DNA of 17,590 nt from an uncultured Collinsella sp. (GTDB taxonomy: Bacteria > Actinomycetota > Coriobacteriia > Coriobacteriales > Coriobacteriaceae): the NCBI GenBank assembly GCA_902475245.1, contig CABRYP010000039.1, forward strand, positions 1 through 17,590, given 5' to 3'. Below, one piece after another: positions 11,725 to 17,590 of this stretch. The notes beneath the pieces were generated by a model, which saw only the letters and a program-made list of their open reading frames with translations, had not been told where the DNA came from and ran no database searches. The position numbers and the translations under genes are program-made. Position 1 is the first letter of the stretch. Each line of letters begins with the position of its first letter.

Positions 11725-13042
11725 TAAACGTGCTCCAAACGTGATGCAGGCCGGCGATGAACTTGTCGATGTCGGCCTTGTCGTTGTAGAAAGCCACGCT
11801 GGCGCGGCAGCAGGCGAGGTTCTCGACGCCCAGCCAGGTAAGCAGCGGCTGTGCGCAGTGGTGGCCGGCGCGGATACATACGCCGTCCATGTCCATGATG
11901 CTCGCGACGTCGTGCGGGTGGATGCCCTTGACGTTAAAGCTCACGACCCCGTGATGGTTATCCCAGTAGATGGAGCCGATGATCTGGACAAAGTCGAGCT
12001 GCATGAGCTCGCCCATCAGGTAATGGACGAGTGCCTGCTCGCGGGCCTGGATGTTCTCGTAGCCCACCGTGTTGACGAGGTAGTCGAGAGCGGCGCCTGT
12101 GGCGAAGATGCCGGCGGCGTCCTGCGTGCCGGCCTCGAACTTCTCGGGGACGGGCGCCCAGACGGCGTCCTGCTCAGTGACCGAATCGATCATCTCGCCG
12201 CCGGTGAGCATGGGCGGCATGGCGTTGAGCAGGTCCATCTTGCCCCACAGCACGCCGATGCCCATGGGGCCCATGGCCTTGTGCGCGCTAAAGGCAAAGA
12301 AGTCGGCGCCCAGATCGGCCACATTGACCGGCATGTGCGGCAGCGACTGCGCGCCGTCGACGACCACATAGCCGCCATACTTGTGCACGAGCTTGCCGAG
12401 GTTCTTGACCGGGTTCTCGACGCCTAGTACGTTGGAGACCTGACCCACGGCCAGAATCTTGGTCTTGGGACCCACCTTGGCCAGGACCTCCTCGGTGGTG
12501 AGTTGGCCGGTCTTGGTGGGATAGAGGTAGACAAGCTTGGCGCCGGTTTCGCGGCAGACCTGCTGCCACGGAATCAGGTTGGAGTGGTGCTCCATGATGG
12601 TGATGACGACCTCGTCGCCCGGCTCGAGGACCGTGGGCGCAAAGCTCTTGGCGACCAGGTTGAGCGACTCGCTTGTGTTGCGGGTGAAGACGACCTCGTT
12701 GGCCTGGGAAGCGCCGATGAGGTCGGCGATCTGCTGGCGCACCTTCGCGATAGCCTCGGTGGCCTCGACGGACAGCGAGTACAAGCCGCGCAGGGGGTTG
12801 GCGTTCATGCGCTGGTAGAAGTCGCGCTCGGCGTCGAGCACGCAGGCGGGGCGCTGCGCGGTGGCGGCACTATCGAGGAAGGCGATCTCGGGATGCTGCT
12901 GGAACAGCGGGAACTGCGCCTTGTAGGGGTTAGTCTCGATGTCCACGGTGGGCCAGCCGCGCGAAGCCTCGTCACTGGCGTCGAGCTCCATGGGCTCCGG
13001 TGCGGTACAGGTATCGCATTTAACGTGCTCGGTATCGATCAT
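11717..13042 (-). CDS. sufS: SufS, cysteine desulfurase
   Basis: This 441-residue pyridoxal-phosphate enzyme takes sulfur from L-cysteine, leaving alanine, and holds it as a persulfide. The cofactor Lys255 lies in FSAHKAMGPMGIG, His153 in EHHSNLIPWQ, and Asp229 with Gln232 in VVVDGAQSLPH. The persulfide Cys396 lies in RAGHHCAQPLL. It is longer than the usual 400-410 residues because of an N-terminal extension of about 35 residues that holds a CDTC motif (Cys9, Cys12) and acidic residues before the normal start of the fold at VDIETNPYKAQFPLF. The ATG at 13042 has GAAGAGGAG upstream and overlaps the sufD stop by four bases (ATGA), so the extension is probably real. Confidence 0.97.
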   Translation of the reverse strand: MIDTEHVKCDTCTAPEPMELDASDEASRGWPTVDIETNPYKAQFPLFQQHPEIAFLDSAATAQRPACVLDAERDFYQRMNANPLRGLYSLSVEATEAIAKVRQQIADLIGASQANEVVFTRNTSESLNLVAKSFAPTVLEPGDEVVITIMEHHSNLIPWQQVCRETGAKLVYLYPTKTGQLTTEEVLAKVGPKTKILAVGQVSNVLGVENPVKNLGKLVHKYGGYVVVDGAQSLPHMPVNVADLGADFFAFSAHKAMGPMGIGVLWGKMDLLNAMPPMLTGGEMIDSVTEQDAVWAPVPEKFEAGTQDAAGIFATGAALDYLVNTVGYENIQAREQALVHYLMGELMQLDFVQIIGSIYWDNHHGVVSFNVKGIHPHDVASIMDMDGVCIRAGHHCAQPLLTWLGVENLACCRASVAFYNDKADIDKFIAGLHHVWSTFNG

Positions 13043-14310
13043 GCGAGCTCCTCTTCAAAGTTGTCGATCAGGTTGTTGCCCAGGCGGACGACGGCAGCGC
13101 GGGTGCGCTCATCGTTGGCGGAAAACGCGGCGTCCTCCAGCTTGGCGCGGATGAACAGGTCCTCGGCGGCATTTTGGTCAAGGCCGCGGCAGGCGAGGTA
13201 GAACAGCTGCTCGTCGCGGACGTGGCCGATGGTGGCGCCGTGGTTGCCAGCGACGTCGTCCTCGTCGCATAGGATGACGGGGACGGTCTTGTTGTCGACG
13301 CCCTTGTTGGCCAAAAGCACCGTTTCGCGCTCGGTGCCGGTGGCGCCCTTGCAGCCGTGCACGAGGTCGATGGTCCCGCGGTAGACCTTCTTGGACGTGC
13401 CGGTCAGCACGCCGTTGGCGTCGATCTCGCACTCGGTCTTGCGGCCGCGGTGGCGCAGCTCGTAGTTAAAGTCGCGAACCTGCTCGCGGGCGCCCAGGTA
13501 ATCGGTATCGATCGTCACCTTGGCGGTGTCGCCCAGCAGGTCGCCAGCAAGGCCGGTGGCGCTGGCACCGGCACCCAGGACGGTGTGCTGCACGTTGACG
13601 CGCGCGCCCTCGTCCAGGAACAGGCCGGTGTCGTCAAGCGCGATCCAGCTGTCGTCGAGCGTCTGCGTGCAGGTCACGTTGACGGTGGCGTACTCGTGAG
13701 CGCACACCCGCAGCACGGAGCCCACGACACCCTCGCCGGCAACGGGGGAATCCAAAGCGATGTGCAGGTCGAGCGTCGCCTGTGGGCGGGCGACGACATC
13801 GATAGCGGCGATGGCCGCCGCCGCGTCGACGCCGCTAACGCGCGCGGTAACCGTGGCGTGCTGATAGGCGGGCACGTCGATGACGATGCGCTTGGTGGCG
13901 TGGTCGGCCAGATAGGTGTAGGCGGCCCCGCCCATGCCGGTCTCGAAGGCCTCGGCAGGGGAGAGCTCCTCTTCGAGCTTGATGGCGCCGGCCTGGTAGA
14001 CAGAGGTGGCGGGCACGTCGAGCTCGGTTTCTGGCGTGATGCGGGCGCGGTCGGCAGCGTCGCCGGGGGCGGAGGCGCGGCGCTCGGGGAAGCGCTCGGC
14101 CATGGCGTCCATGGCGGCGTCGAAGGCGTCGGCAGCGCCGCGGAACTGCTCGTCCAGCCCCTCGACCTCGACGGCCTCGGCGGGAGCGGCGGCAAGTTCG
14201 TCCGAAAGCTCAAGCTTGGTCTGGTTCATACGCAGCCAACCCCAAGTGGCGGCAGGCATCGCATTAACCTGCTCGAGCGTGGCAGCAGCGGTGTTCGTGG
14301 TCTGTTTCAT
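13039..14310 (-). CDS. sufD: SufD, component of the SufBCD scaffold
   Basis: This 423-residue protein pairs with SufB and two SufC subunits in the complex that builds iron-sulfur clusters. The C-terminal region matches SufD/SufB beta-helix proteins: RGRKTECEIDANG, then YRGTIDLVHGCKGATGTE, then DEDDVAGNHGATIGHV with the conserved His of SufD, and YLACRGLDQNAAEDLFIRA. The N-terminal 150 residues are Ala-rich and poorly conserved, as is usual for this protein. The ATG overlaps the sufB stop by one base. GGAAGGAG lies about ten bases upstream of it, which is a rather long spacing. It sits between sufB and sufS, the common order in Gram-positive bacteria. Confidence 0.93.
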   Translation of the reverse strand: MKQTTNTAAATLEQVNAMPAATWGWLRMNQTKLELSDELAAAPAEAVEVEGLDEQFRGAADAFDAAMDAMAERFPERRASAPGDAADRARITPETELDVPATSVYQAGAIKLEEELSPAEAFETGMGGAAYTYLADHATKRIVIDVPAYQHATVTARVSGVDAAAAIAAIDVVARPQATLDLHIALDSPVAGEGVVGSVLRVCAHEYATVNVTCTQTLDDSWIALDDTGLFLDEGARVNVQHTVLGAGASATGLAGDLLGDTAKVTIDTDYLGAREQVRDFNYELRHRGRKTECEIDANGVLTGTSKKVYRGTIDLVHGCKGATGTERETVLLANKGVDNKTVPVILCDEDDVAGNHGATIGHVRDEQLFYLACRGLDQNAAEDLFIRAKLEDAAFSANDERTRAAVVRLGNNLIDNFEEELA

Positions 14311-15722
14311 TATCCGATCGCTCCTTCCATCTCGAGCTTGATTAGGTTGTTCATCTCGACGGCGTACTCAAGCGGCAGCTCCTTGGAGACCGGGTTGGCA
14401 AAGCCGTTGACGATCATGGTGCGGGCCTCTTCCTCCGAGATGCCGCGGCTCATCAGGTAGAACACCTTGTCGTCGCCGATGCGGCCGATGGTGGCCTCGT
14501 GGCCGATGTCGACGTTCTTGGCGCGGATGTCCATGGCGGGGATGGTATCGGAGCGGCTCTGGTCGTCGAGCATCAGCGACTGGCAGCTCACGGTTGCTTT
14601 GGAACCTTCGGCCTTAGGCGTGGCCACGATGGAGCTGCGGAAGGTCTGGATGCCGCCGCTCTTGGAGATACCCTTGGTCTCGACGGTTGCCGAGGTGTCG
14701 GGCGCGTTGAGCACGACCTTGCAGCCGGTATCGAGGTTCTGGCCGGCGCCGGCAAAGGTGATGCCGGTAAAGCTCGAGCGGGCGCGGCGACCGTTGAGCA
14801 CGCTCATGGGGTAGAGGTAGCCCACGTGGCTGCCGAAGGAGCCGCTGATCCACTCGATGTCGCCGTCCTCGTCCACGCGCGCACGCTTGGTGTTGAGGTT
14901 GTACATGTTCTTGGACCAGTTTTCGATAGTCGAGTAGCGCAGATGCGCGCGCTTGCCCACAAACAGCTCGACAGCGCCTGCGTGGAGGTTGGCCACGTTG
15001 TACTTGGGCGCGGAGCAGCCCTCAATAAAGTGCAGGTCGGCATCGTCCTCGACGATGATGAGCGTGTGCTCAAACTGGCCGGCGCCCTTGGCGTTAAGGC
15101 GGAAGTAGCTCTGCAGCGGAAAATCGAGCTTGGTGCCCTTGGGCACGTAGACAAACGAGCCGCCCGACCACACGGCACCGTGCAGTGCCGCAAACTTGTG
15201 GTCGGTGGGCGGGATGAGCGTCATGAACTTCTCGTGGATGAGCGGCTCCCACTGCGGGTCGTGCAGGGCCTCTTCGATGCCGGAGTAGACGATGCCCATC
15301 TTGGACGCAGTGTCCTGCATGTTGTGGTAGACCAGCTCGGAGTCGTACTGCGCGCCGACGCCCGCCAGGTAGCTGCGCTCTGCCTCGGGGATGCCCAGGC
15401 GCTCAAAGGTGTTCTTGATGTCGTCGGGCACCGACTCCCAGTCGTGCTTTTGGTCGGTGTTGGGCTTGACGTAGGTGACGATGTTGTCCATGTCCAGGCC
15501 CTCGATGGAGGGGCCCCACGTCGGGTCGGGGAAACGATTGAAGATCTCGAGGGACTTGAGGCGCAGGTCGAGCATCCACTGCGGCTCGTCCTTCTTGGCG
15601 CTGATCTCGCGCACGATGTCGGGCGTGATGCCGGCGTCGAGGCGCTCGAATCCCTCCTCGCCATAGGTGAAGTCGTAGAGGCTGCGGTCGATGTCCGCAA
15701 CCTCGGTGCGGTTCTTGGTCAT
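14310..15722 (-). CDS. sufB: SufB, core scaffold of the SUF system
   Basis: This 470-residue protein is the main site of cluster assembly in the SufBCD complex. The sequence is strongly SufB-like: YDFTYGEEGFERLDAGI at the start, then LKSLEIFNRFPDPTWGP, VGAQYDSELVYHNMQ, GGSFVYVPKGTKLDFPLQSY, EGCSAPKYNVANLHAGAVE, TIENWSKNMYNLNTKRA, and the C-terminal GHEATIGRIGDDKVFYLMSR. Length is the family norm. The gap to sufC is 12 bases, and its stop overlaps the sufD start. No intein is present, although SufB proteins in other lineages often carry one. Confidence 0.97.
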   Translation of the reverse strand: MTKNRTEVADIDRSLYDFTYGEEGFERLDAGITPDIVREISAKKDEPQWMLDLRLKSLEIFNRFPDPTWGPSIEGLDMDNIVTYVKPNTDQKHDWESVPDDIKNTFERLGIPEAERSYLAGVGAQYDSELVYHNMQDTASKMGIVYSGIEEALHDPQWEPLIHEKFMTLIPPTDHKFAALHGAVWSGGSFVYVPKGTKLDFPLQSYFRLNAKGAGQFEHTLIIVEDDADLHFIEGCSAPKYNVANLHAGAVELFVGKRAHLRYSTIENWSKNMYNLNTKRARVDEDGDIEWISGSFGSHVGYLYPMSVLNGRRARSSFTGITFAGAGQNLDTGCKVVLNAPDTSATVETKGISKSGGIQTFRSSIVATPKAEGSKATVSCQSLMLDDQSRSDTIPAMDIRAKNVDIGHEATIGRIGDDKVFYLMSRGISEEEARTMIVNGFANPVSKELPLEYAVEMNNLIKLEMEGAIG

Positions 15723-15734
15723 TGCGTCGCCCCT

Positions 15735-16535
15735 TTACGCCTGCTGCTCGGCAGCGTCGGCTTCGGCCTTGGCGCGTTGCTCGGCGGCCTCGCGCTCGAA
15801 GGTCTCAAAGCCGTTCTTGTCAATCCAGGGGATCAGCGAGGCGTCGTCCTCGCGTACGATATGGCCCTTGACCATAACGTGGACGCGGTCGACATCCAGG
15901 TGCTCCAGGATGCGCGTGTTGTGCGTGATGATGAGCATGGAGCCGTCGCAGCTCTTGCGGTAGGCGTCCATGCCATGGCTGACGGTGGACAGGGCGTCGA
16001 CGTCCAGGCCCGAGTCAGTCTCGTCCAGGATGGCGAGCTTGGGCTGCAGCAGCAGAAGCTGGAGCATCTCGACCTTCTTTTTCTCGCCGCCCGAGAAGCC
16101 CACGCCCAGCTCACGGTTCAGGTAGGCGGTGTCCATGTTGAGCTCTGCCGCGAGCTCCTTGACGCGCCGGCGGAACTCCTTGCCCTTCATCTCCAGGCCG
16201 GGGCGGCCGGCGATGCTGGCACGCAAAAAGCTCGACAGCGGCACGCCCGGAATCTCGACCGGGGCCTGGAAGCTCAGGAACAGGCCAGCGCGCGAGCGCT
16301 TGTCGGTGGTGAGCTCGGTGATGTCCTGGCCGTCAAAGACGATGCGGCCGTCCTGCACGGTGTAGACGGGGTCGCCCATGACCAGGTGGCCGAGGGTGGA
16401 CTTGCCGGCGCCGTTGGGGCCCATCAACACGTGGGTCTCGCCGGCGGCGACGTTGAGGTTGACGTTGTGGAGGATGGTCTTCTCGTCCACGGAGGCGGTC
16501 AGACCTTCGATGGAAAGCAGCGGATTTGCGCTCAT
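15735..16535 (-). CDS. sufC: SufC, ABC-type ATPase of the SUF system
   Basis: This 266-residue soluble ATPase drives the conformational change of SufB and SufD during cluster assembly. Walker A is GPNGAGKS at residues 39-46, the signature is FSGGEKKK at 147-154, Walker B is LAILDETDSGLD at 167-178 (catalytic Glu172), and the switch His is His205 in ITHNTR. The FSGGE signature and the TDSGLD ending are typical of SufC. The tail of about 20 residues (AEQRAKAEADAAEQQA) is an Ala/Glu-rich extension beyond most family members. The ATG at 16535 has GAGAGGG six bases upstream. A start at 16565 would add ten residues but has no clear ribosome-binding site. It is the first gene of the operon. Confidence 0.97.
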   Translation of the reverse strand: MSANPLLSIEGLTASVDEKTILHNVNLNVAAGETHVLMGPNGAGKSTLGHLVMGDPVYTVQDGRIVFDGQDITELTTDKRSRAGLFLSFQAPVEIPGVPLSSFLRASIAGRPGLEMKGKEFRRRVKELAAELNMDTAYLNRELGVGFSGGEKKKVEMLQLLLLQPKLAILDETDSGLDVDALSTVSHGMDAYRKSCDGSMLIITHNTRILEHLDVDRVHVMVKGHIVREDDASLIPWIDKNGFETFEREAAEQRAKAEADAAEQQA

Positions 16536-16599
16536 GCTGTCCCTCTCTGTATATGGTGTACTCATAGGTGTACTAAACCCTAGGAATCTTCTCGGAATA

Positions 16600-16643
16600 A
16601 AGTTACTATGGGTTCGGCGTTAGTCAAGGGAAAACCCGACTAA
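16600..16643 (-). promoter_or_regulatory. suf: Promoter of the suf operon overlapped by an inverted repeat
   Basis: Read on the minus strand, TTGACT (16627-16622) is followed after 16 bases by TAACTT (16605-16600), giving a predicted start near 16593 and a leader of about 58 bases. An inverted repeat, TTAGTC (16620-16625) with GACTAA (16638-16643) and inner GGG/CCC, covers the -35 box, which suits a repressor such as the Rrf2 protein encoded next door. The leader also has AGTACACC twice (16567-16574 and 16555-16562) with a 12-base period. Confidence 0.5.
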
Positions 16644-16708
16644 TCCACTCGACTTTTTAGATGTGGGACATAATTATCAGGTTTGTTTGCCCCGCGTGCA
16701 TAAGATTT

Positions 16709-16736
16709 GGGACAAATAGGCCTGGTATTTTGTCCC
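16709..16736 (+). promoter_or_regulatory. Inverted repeat upstream of the Rrf2 gene, probable autoregulatory operator
   Basis: GGGACAAA (16709-16716) and TTTGTCCC (16729-16736) form a perfect 8-base inverted repeat around 12 bases, 21 bases before the Rrf2 ATG. Another GGGACA half site is at 16665-16670. A -10-like TAAGAT at 16701-16706 would place the transcription start inside the repeat. The 28-base dyad size is in the range of Rrf2-family operators. Binding is inferred. Confidence 0.5.
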
Positions 16737-16757
16737 GGCAACGATGAGAGGGTAGGT

Positions 16758-17189
16758 ATGCTCATTTCTTCTAAGGGCCGCTATGCCCTCCGTTTGATGA
16801 TTTATATCGCAGCGCTCGGTGACGCCGAGGGCAAGATCGCCCTGCGCGAGGTTGCCGACCGCGAGCGCATTTCACAGAAGTATCTGGAGCAGCTGGTTCG
16901 TCCGCTTATGAAGGCGGGGTTGCTTAAAAGCGTGCGCGGCAAGGGCGGTGGCTACATGATGGCCAAGGACCCAGCCGAGGTACGTGCCGGCGACATCCTG
17001 CGTGCCGTCGAGGGCAGCACGGCTCCGGTGGCATGCGACGGCATCGACAACAGCTGCACCCGTAGCGATCTGTGCTCAACGGTCAAGTTCTGGCGTGGTC
17101 TGGACGACGTGATCGAAAAGTACGTCGACGGCGTGACGCTGGCCGACCTAGCCGCCGTCCCCGAGATCAACTTTGACATTAAGCTGTAG
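16758..17189 (+). CDS. Rrf2/IscR-like transcriptional regulator, probable suf regulator
   Basis: This 143-residue protein is an Rrf2-family winged-helix regulator. The family pattern is clear: ISSKGRYALRLMIYIA at the start, ISQKYLEQLVRPLMKAGLLK as the DNA-reading helix region, and VRGKGGGYMMAKDP as the wing. Three cysteines, Cys93, Cys100 and Cys106 (CDGIDNSCTRSDLC), have spacing close to that of the cluster-binding cysteines of IscR (C-x5-C-x5-C), here C-x6-C-x5-C. It may therefore sense iron-sulfur status and control the divergent suf operon. The ATG at 16758 has GAGAGGGTAGG upstream; an earlier start at 16707 would run through the operator dyad. It has no suf neighbour on its own strand. 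Confidence 0.92.
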   Translation: MLISSKGRYALRLMIYIAALGDAEGKIALREVADRERISQKYLEQLVRPLMKAGLLKSVRGKGGGYMMAKDPAEVRAGDILRAVEGSTAPVACDGIDNSCTRSDLCSTVKFWRGLDDVIEKYVDGVTLADLAAVPEINFDIKL

Positions 17190-17197
17190 GGCTGCAA

Positions 17198-17485
17198 ATG
17201 GCATCTCTCGACAAAGTGTATAAGCAAATTGAAGTTTTTGCTCGGGAATGTGACGCCGATAAGGTTGTGCTGTTTGGTTCCCGCGCTCGAGGCGACAACT
17301 TGCCTAAGAGCGATATTGATATTGCTGTAGCAGGTTGCCGGGATTTCGGCCGTTTCTCATATTTGATCGAGGAGCGTCTTGATACTCTTTTAGATGTAGA
17401 TATCGTCAATCTCGACGAGTCCTTATCGCAGCAATTGCTCGATGAAATTGCCAGGGATGGTGTGCTTCTGTATGAAAAAATATGA
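17198..17485 (+). CDS. Minimal nucleotidyltransferase (MNT-type, antitoxin-like)
   Basis: This 95-residue protein has the minimal polymerase-beta-type nucleotidyltransferase fold: FGSRARGDNLPKSDIDIAV (residues 26-44), with the GS motif at 27-28, metal-binding Asp39 and Asp41, and a third Asp in LLDVDIVNL (Asp68). Such proteins pair with a HEPN or HI0074-type helical partner. In several cases the pair is a toxin-antitoxin system in which the transferase modifies the partner with AMP. The gene begins eight bases after the Rrf2 stop, with a weak AGGG. It overlaps the next gene by 14 bases, as usual for these pairs. It is AT-richer than the suf genes, suggesting transfer. Whether this is a working toxin-antitoxin pair cannot be told from half of it. 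Confidence 0.9.
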   Translation: MASLDKVYKQIEVFARECDADKVVLFGSRARGDNLPKSDIDIAVAGCRDFGRFSYLIEERLDTLLDVDIVNLDESLSQQLLDEIARDGVLLYEKI

Positions 17486-17590
17486 GAACTTTGCCAGCGC
17501 CTTGGCGAATCTTGAGGATGCGCCCAATCAGGATCTCAACAATGATTTTGTTCAGAGTGGATTGATTAATAAGTTTAATCTTCAATTTGA
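17472..17590 (+). CDS. N-terminal part of an HI0074-type nucleotidyltransferase partner (HEPN-like), runs off window
   Basis: ATG 17472 opens a frame with 39 codons to the window end: MKKYENFASALANLED at the start and FVQSGLINKFNLQF at the end. This matches the N-terminus of the HI0074 family (nucleotidyltransferase substrate-binding proteins, related to HEPN), with the usual SGLINKF and a following aromatic segment. It overlaps the transferase gene by 14 bases. The rest, including any RNase-type HEPN motif, is outside the window, so toxicity cannot be judged. Confidence 0.85.
   Translation, partial: MKKYENFASALANLEDAPNQDLNNDFVQSGLINKFNLQF

Noticed and set aside
13357..14460. 367-codon plus-strand frame opposite sufD
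   Set aside because: It is antisense to sufD with shadow-type composition and starts inside the coding region of a clear gene.
14499..16583. 694-codon open frame on the plus strand opposite sufB and sufC
   Set aside because: It is antisense to two clear suf genes; its low-complexity, Val/Gly/Leu/His-rich composition comes from high third-position GC.
1..17590. CRISPR array
   Set aside because: No series of regularly spaced identical repeats was seen. The repeats found are pairs explained by the DGR, terminators or candidate operators.

Overview
The window fits a high-GC actinobacterium of the class Coriobacteriia, most likely Collinsella or a close relative. The pointers are the sufCBDSU operon with a divergent Rrf2 regulator, an IscU-like protein paired with a GGGtGRT protein, and GC-rich codon use throughout. 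The genus is an inference from gene content, not from a search.

Bases 1 to about 4795 are the right end of a tailed-phage prophage. The window opens inside the last codons of a phage gene whose 3' end is the variable repeat (VR) of a diversity-generating retroelement (DGR). The complete rest of the DGR follows in the usual order: a hairpin and terminator after the VR, an Avd-type accessory protein, the template repeat (TR), a structured spacer, and a DGR-type reverse transcriptase with a YMDD active site. VR and TR align without gaps over 91 bases and differ at 10 positions, all of them adenines in the TR, which is the signature of adenine mutagenesis. Next come a small hypothetical protein, an XkdX-like protein, a membrane-anchored coiled-coil protein, a phi-LC3-type holin, an endolysin and a 36-residue membrane peptide. 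The prophage ends at an attachment site made of the 3' half of a tRNA-Lys(CTT) gene followed by the tRNA's own terminator.

Bases 4800 to 10640 are chromosome with accessory genes, nearly all on the minus strand: dinD, an FAD-dependent oxidoreductase of the fumarate reductase/L-aspartate oxidase family, and a two-gene operon of an IscU-like scaffold and a GGGtGRT protein. A plus-strand RAYT-like Y1 transposase gene follows. Bases 10634 to 11225 hold no convincing gene but several inverted repeats.

Bases 11226 to 17189 are the SUF iron-sulfur cluster system: sufC, sufB, sufD, sufS and sufU, tightly packed on the minus strand and ended by a strong terminator. A divergent Rrf2/IscR-like regulator carries three cysteines that could hold a cluster. 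The region between them contains inverted repeats suited to be its operators. The window ends with an AT-richer two-gene unit: a minimal nucleotidyltransferase overlapping the start of its HI0074-type (HEPN-like) partner.

The most interesting element is the DGR, which would let the phage rewrite the tip of a probable receptor-binding protein. Its accessory gene sits directly behind a terminator, which suggests that expression depends on read-through.
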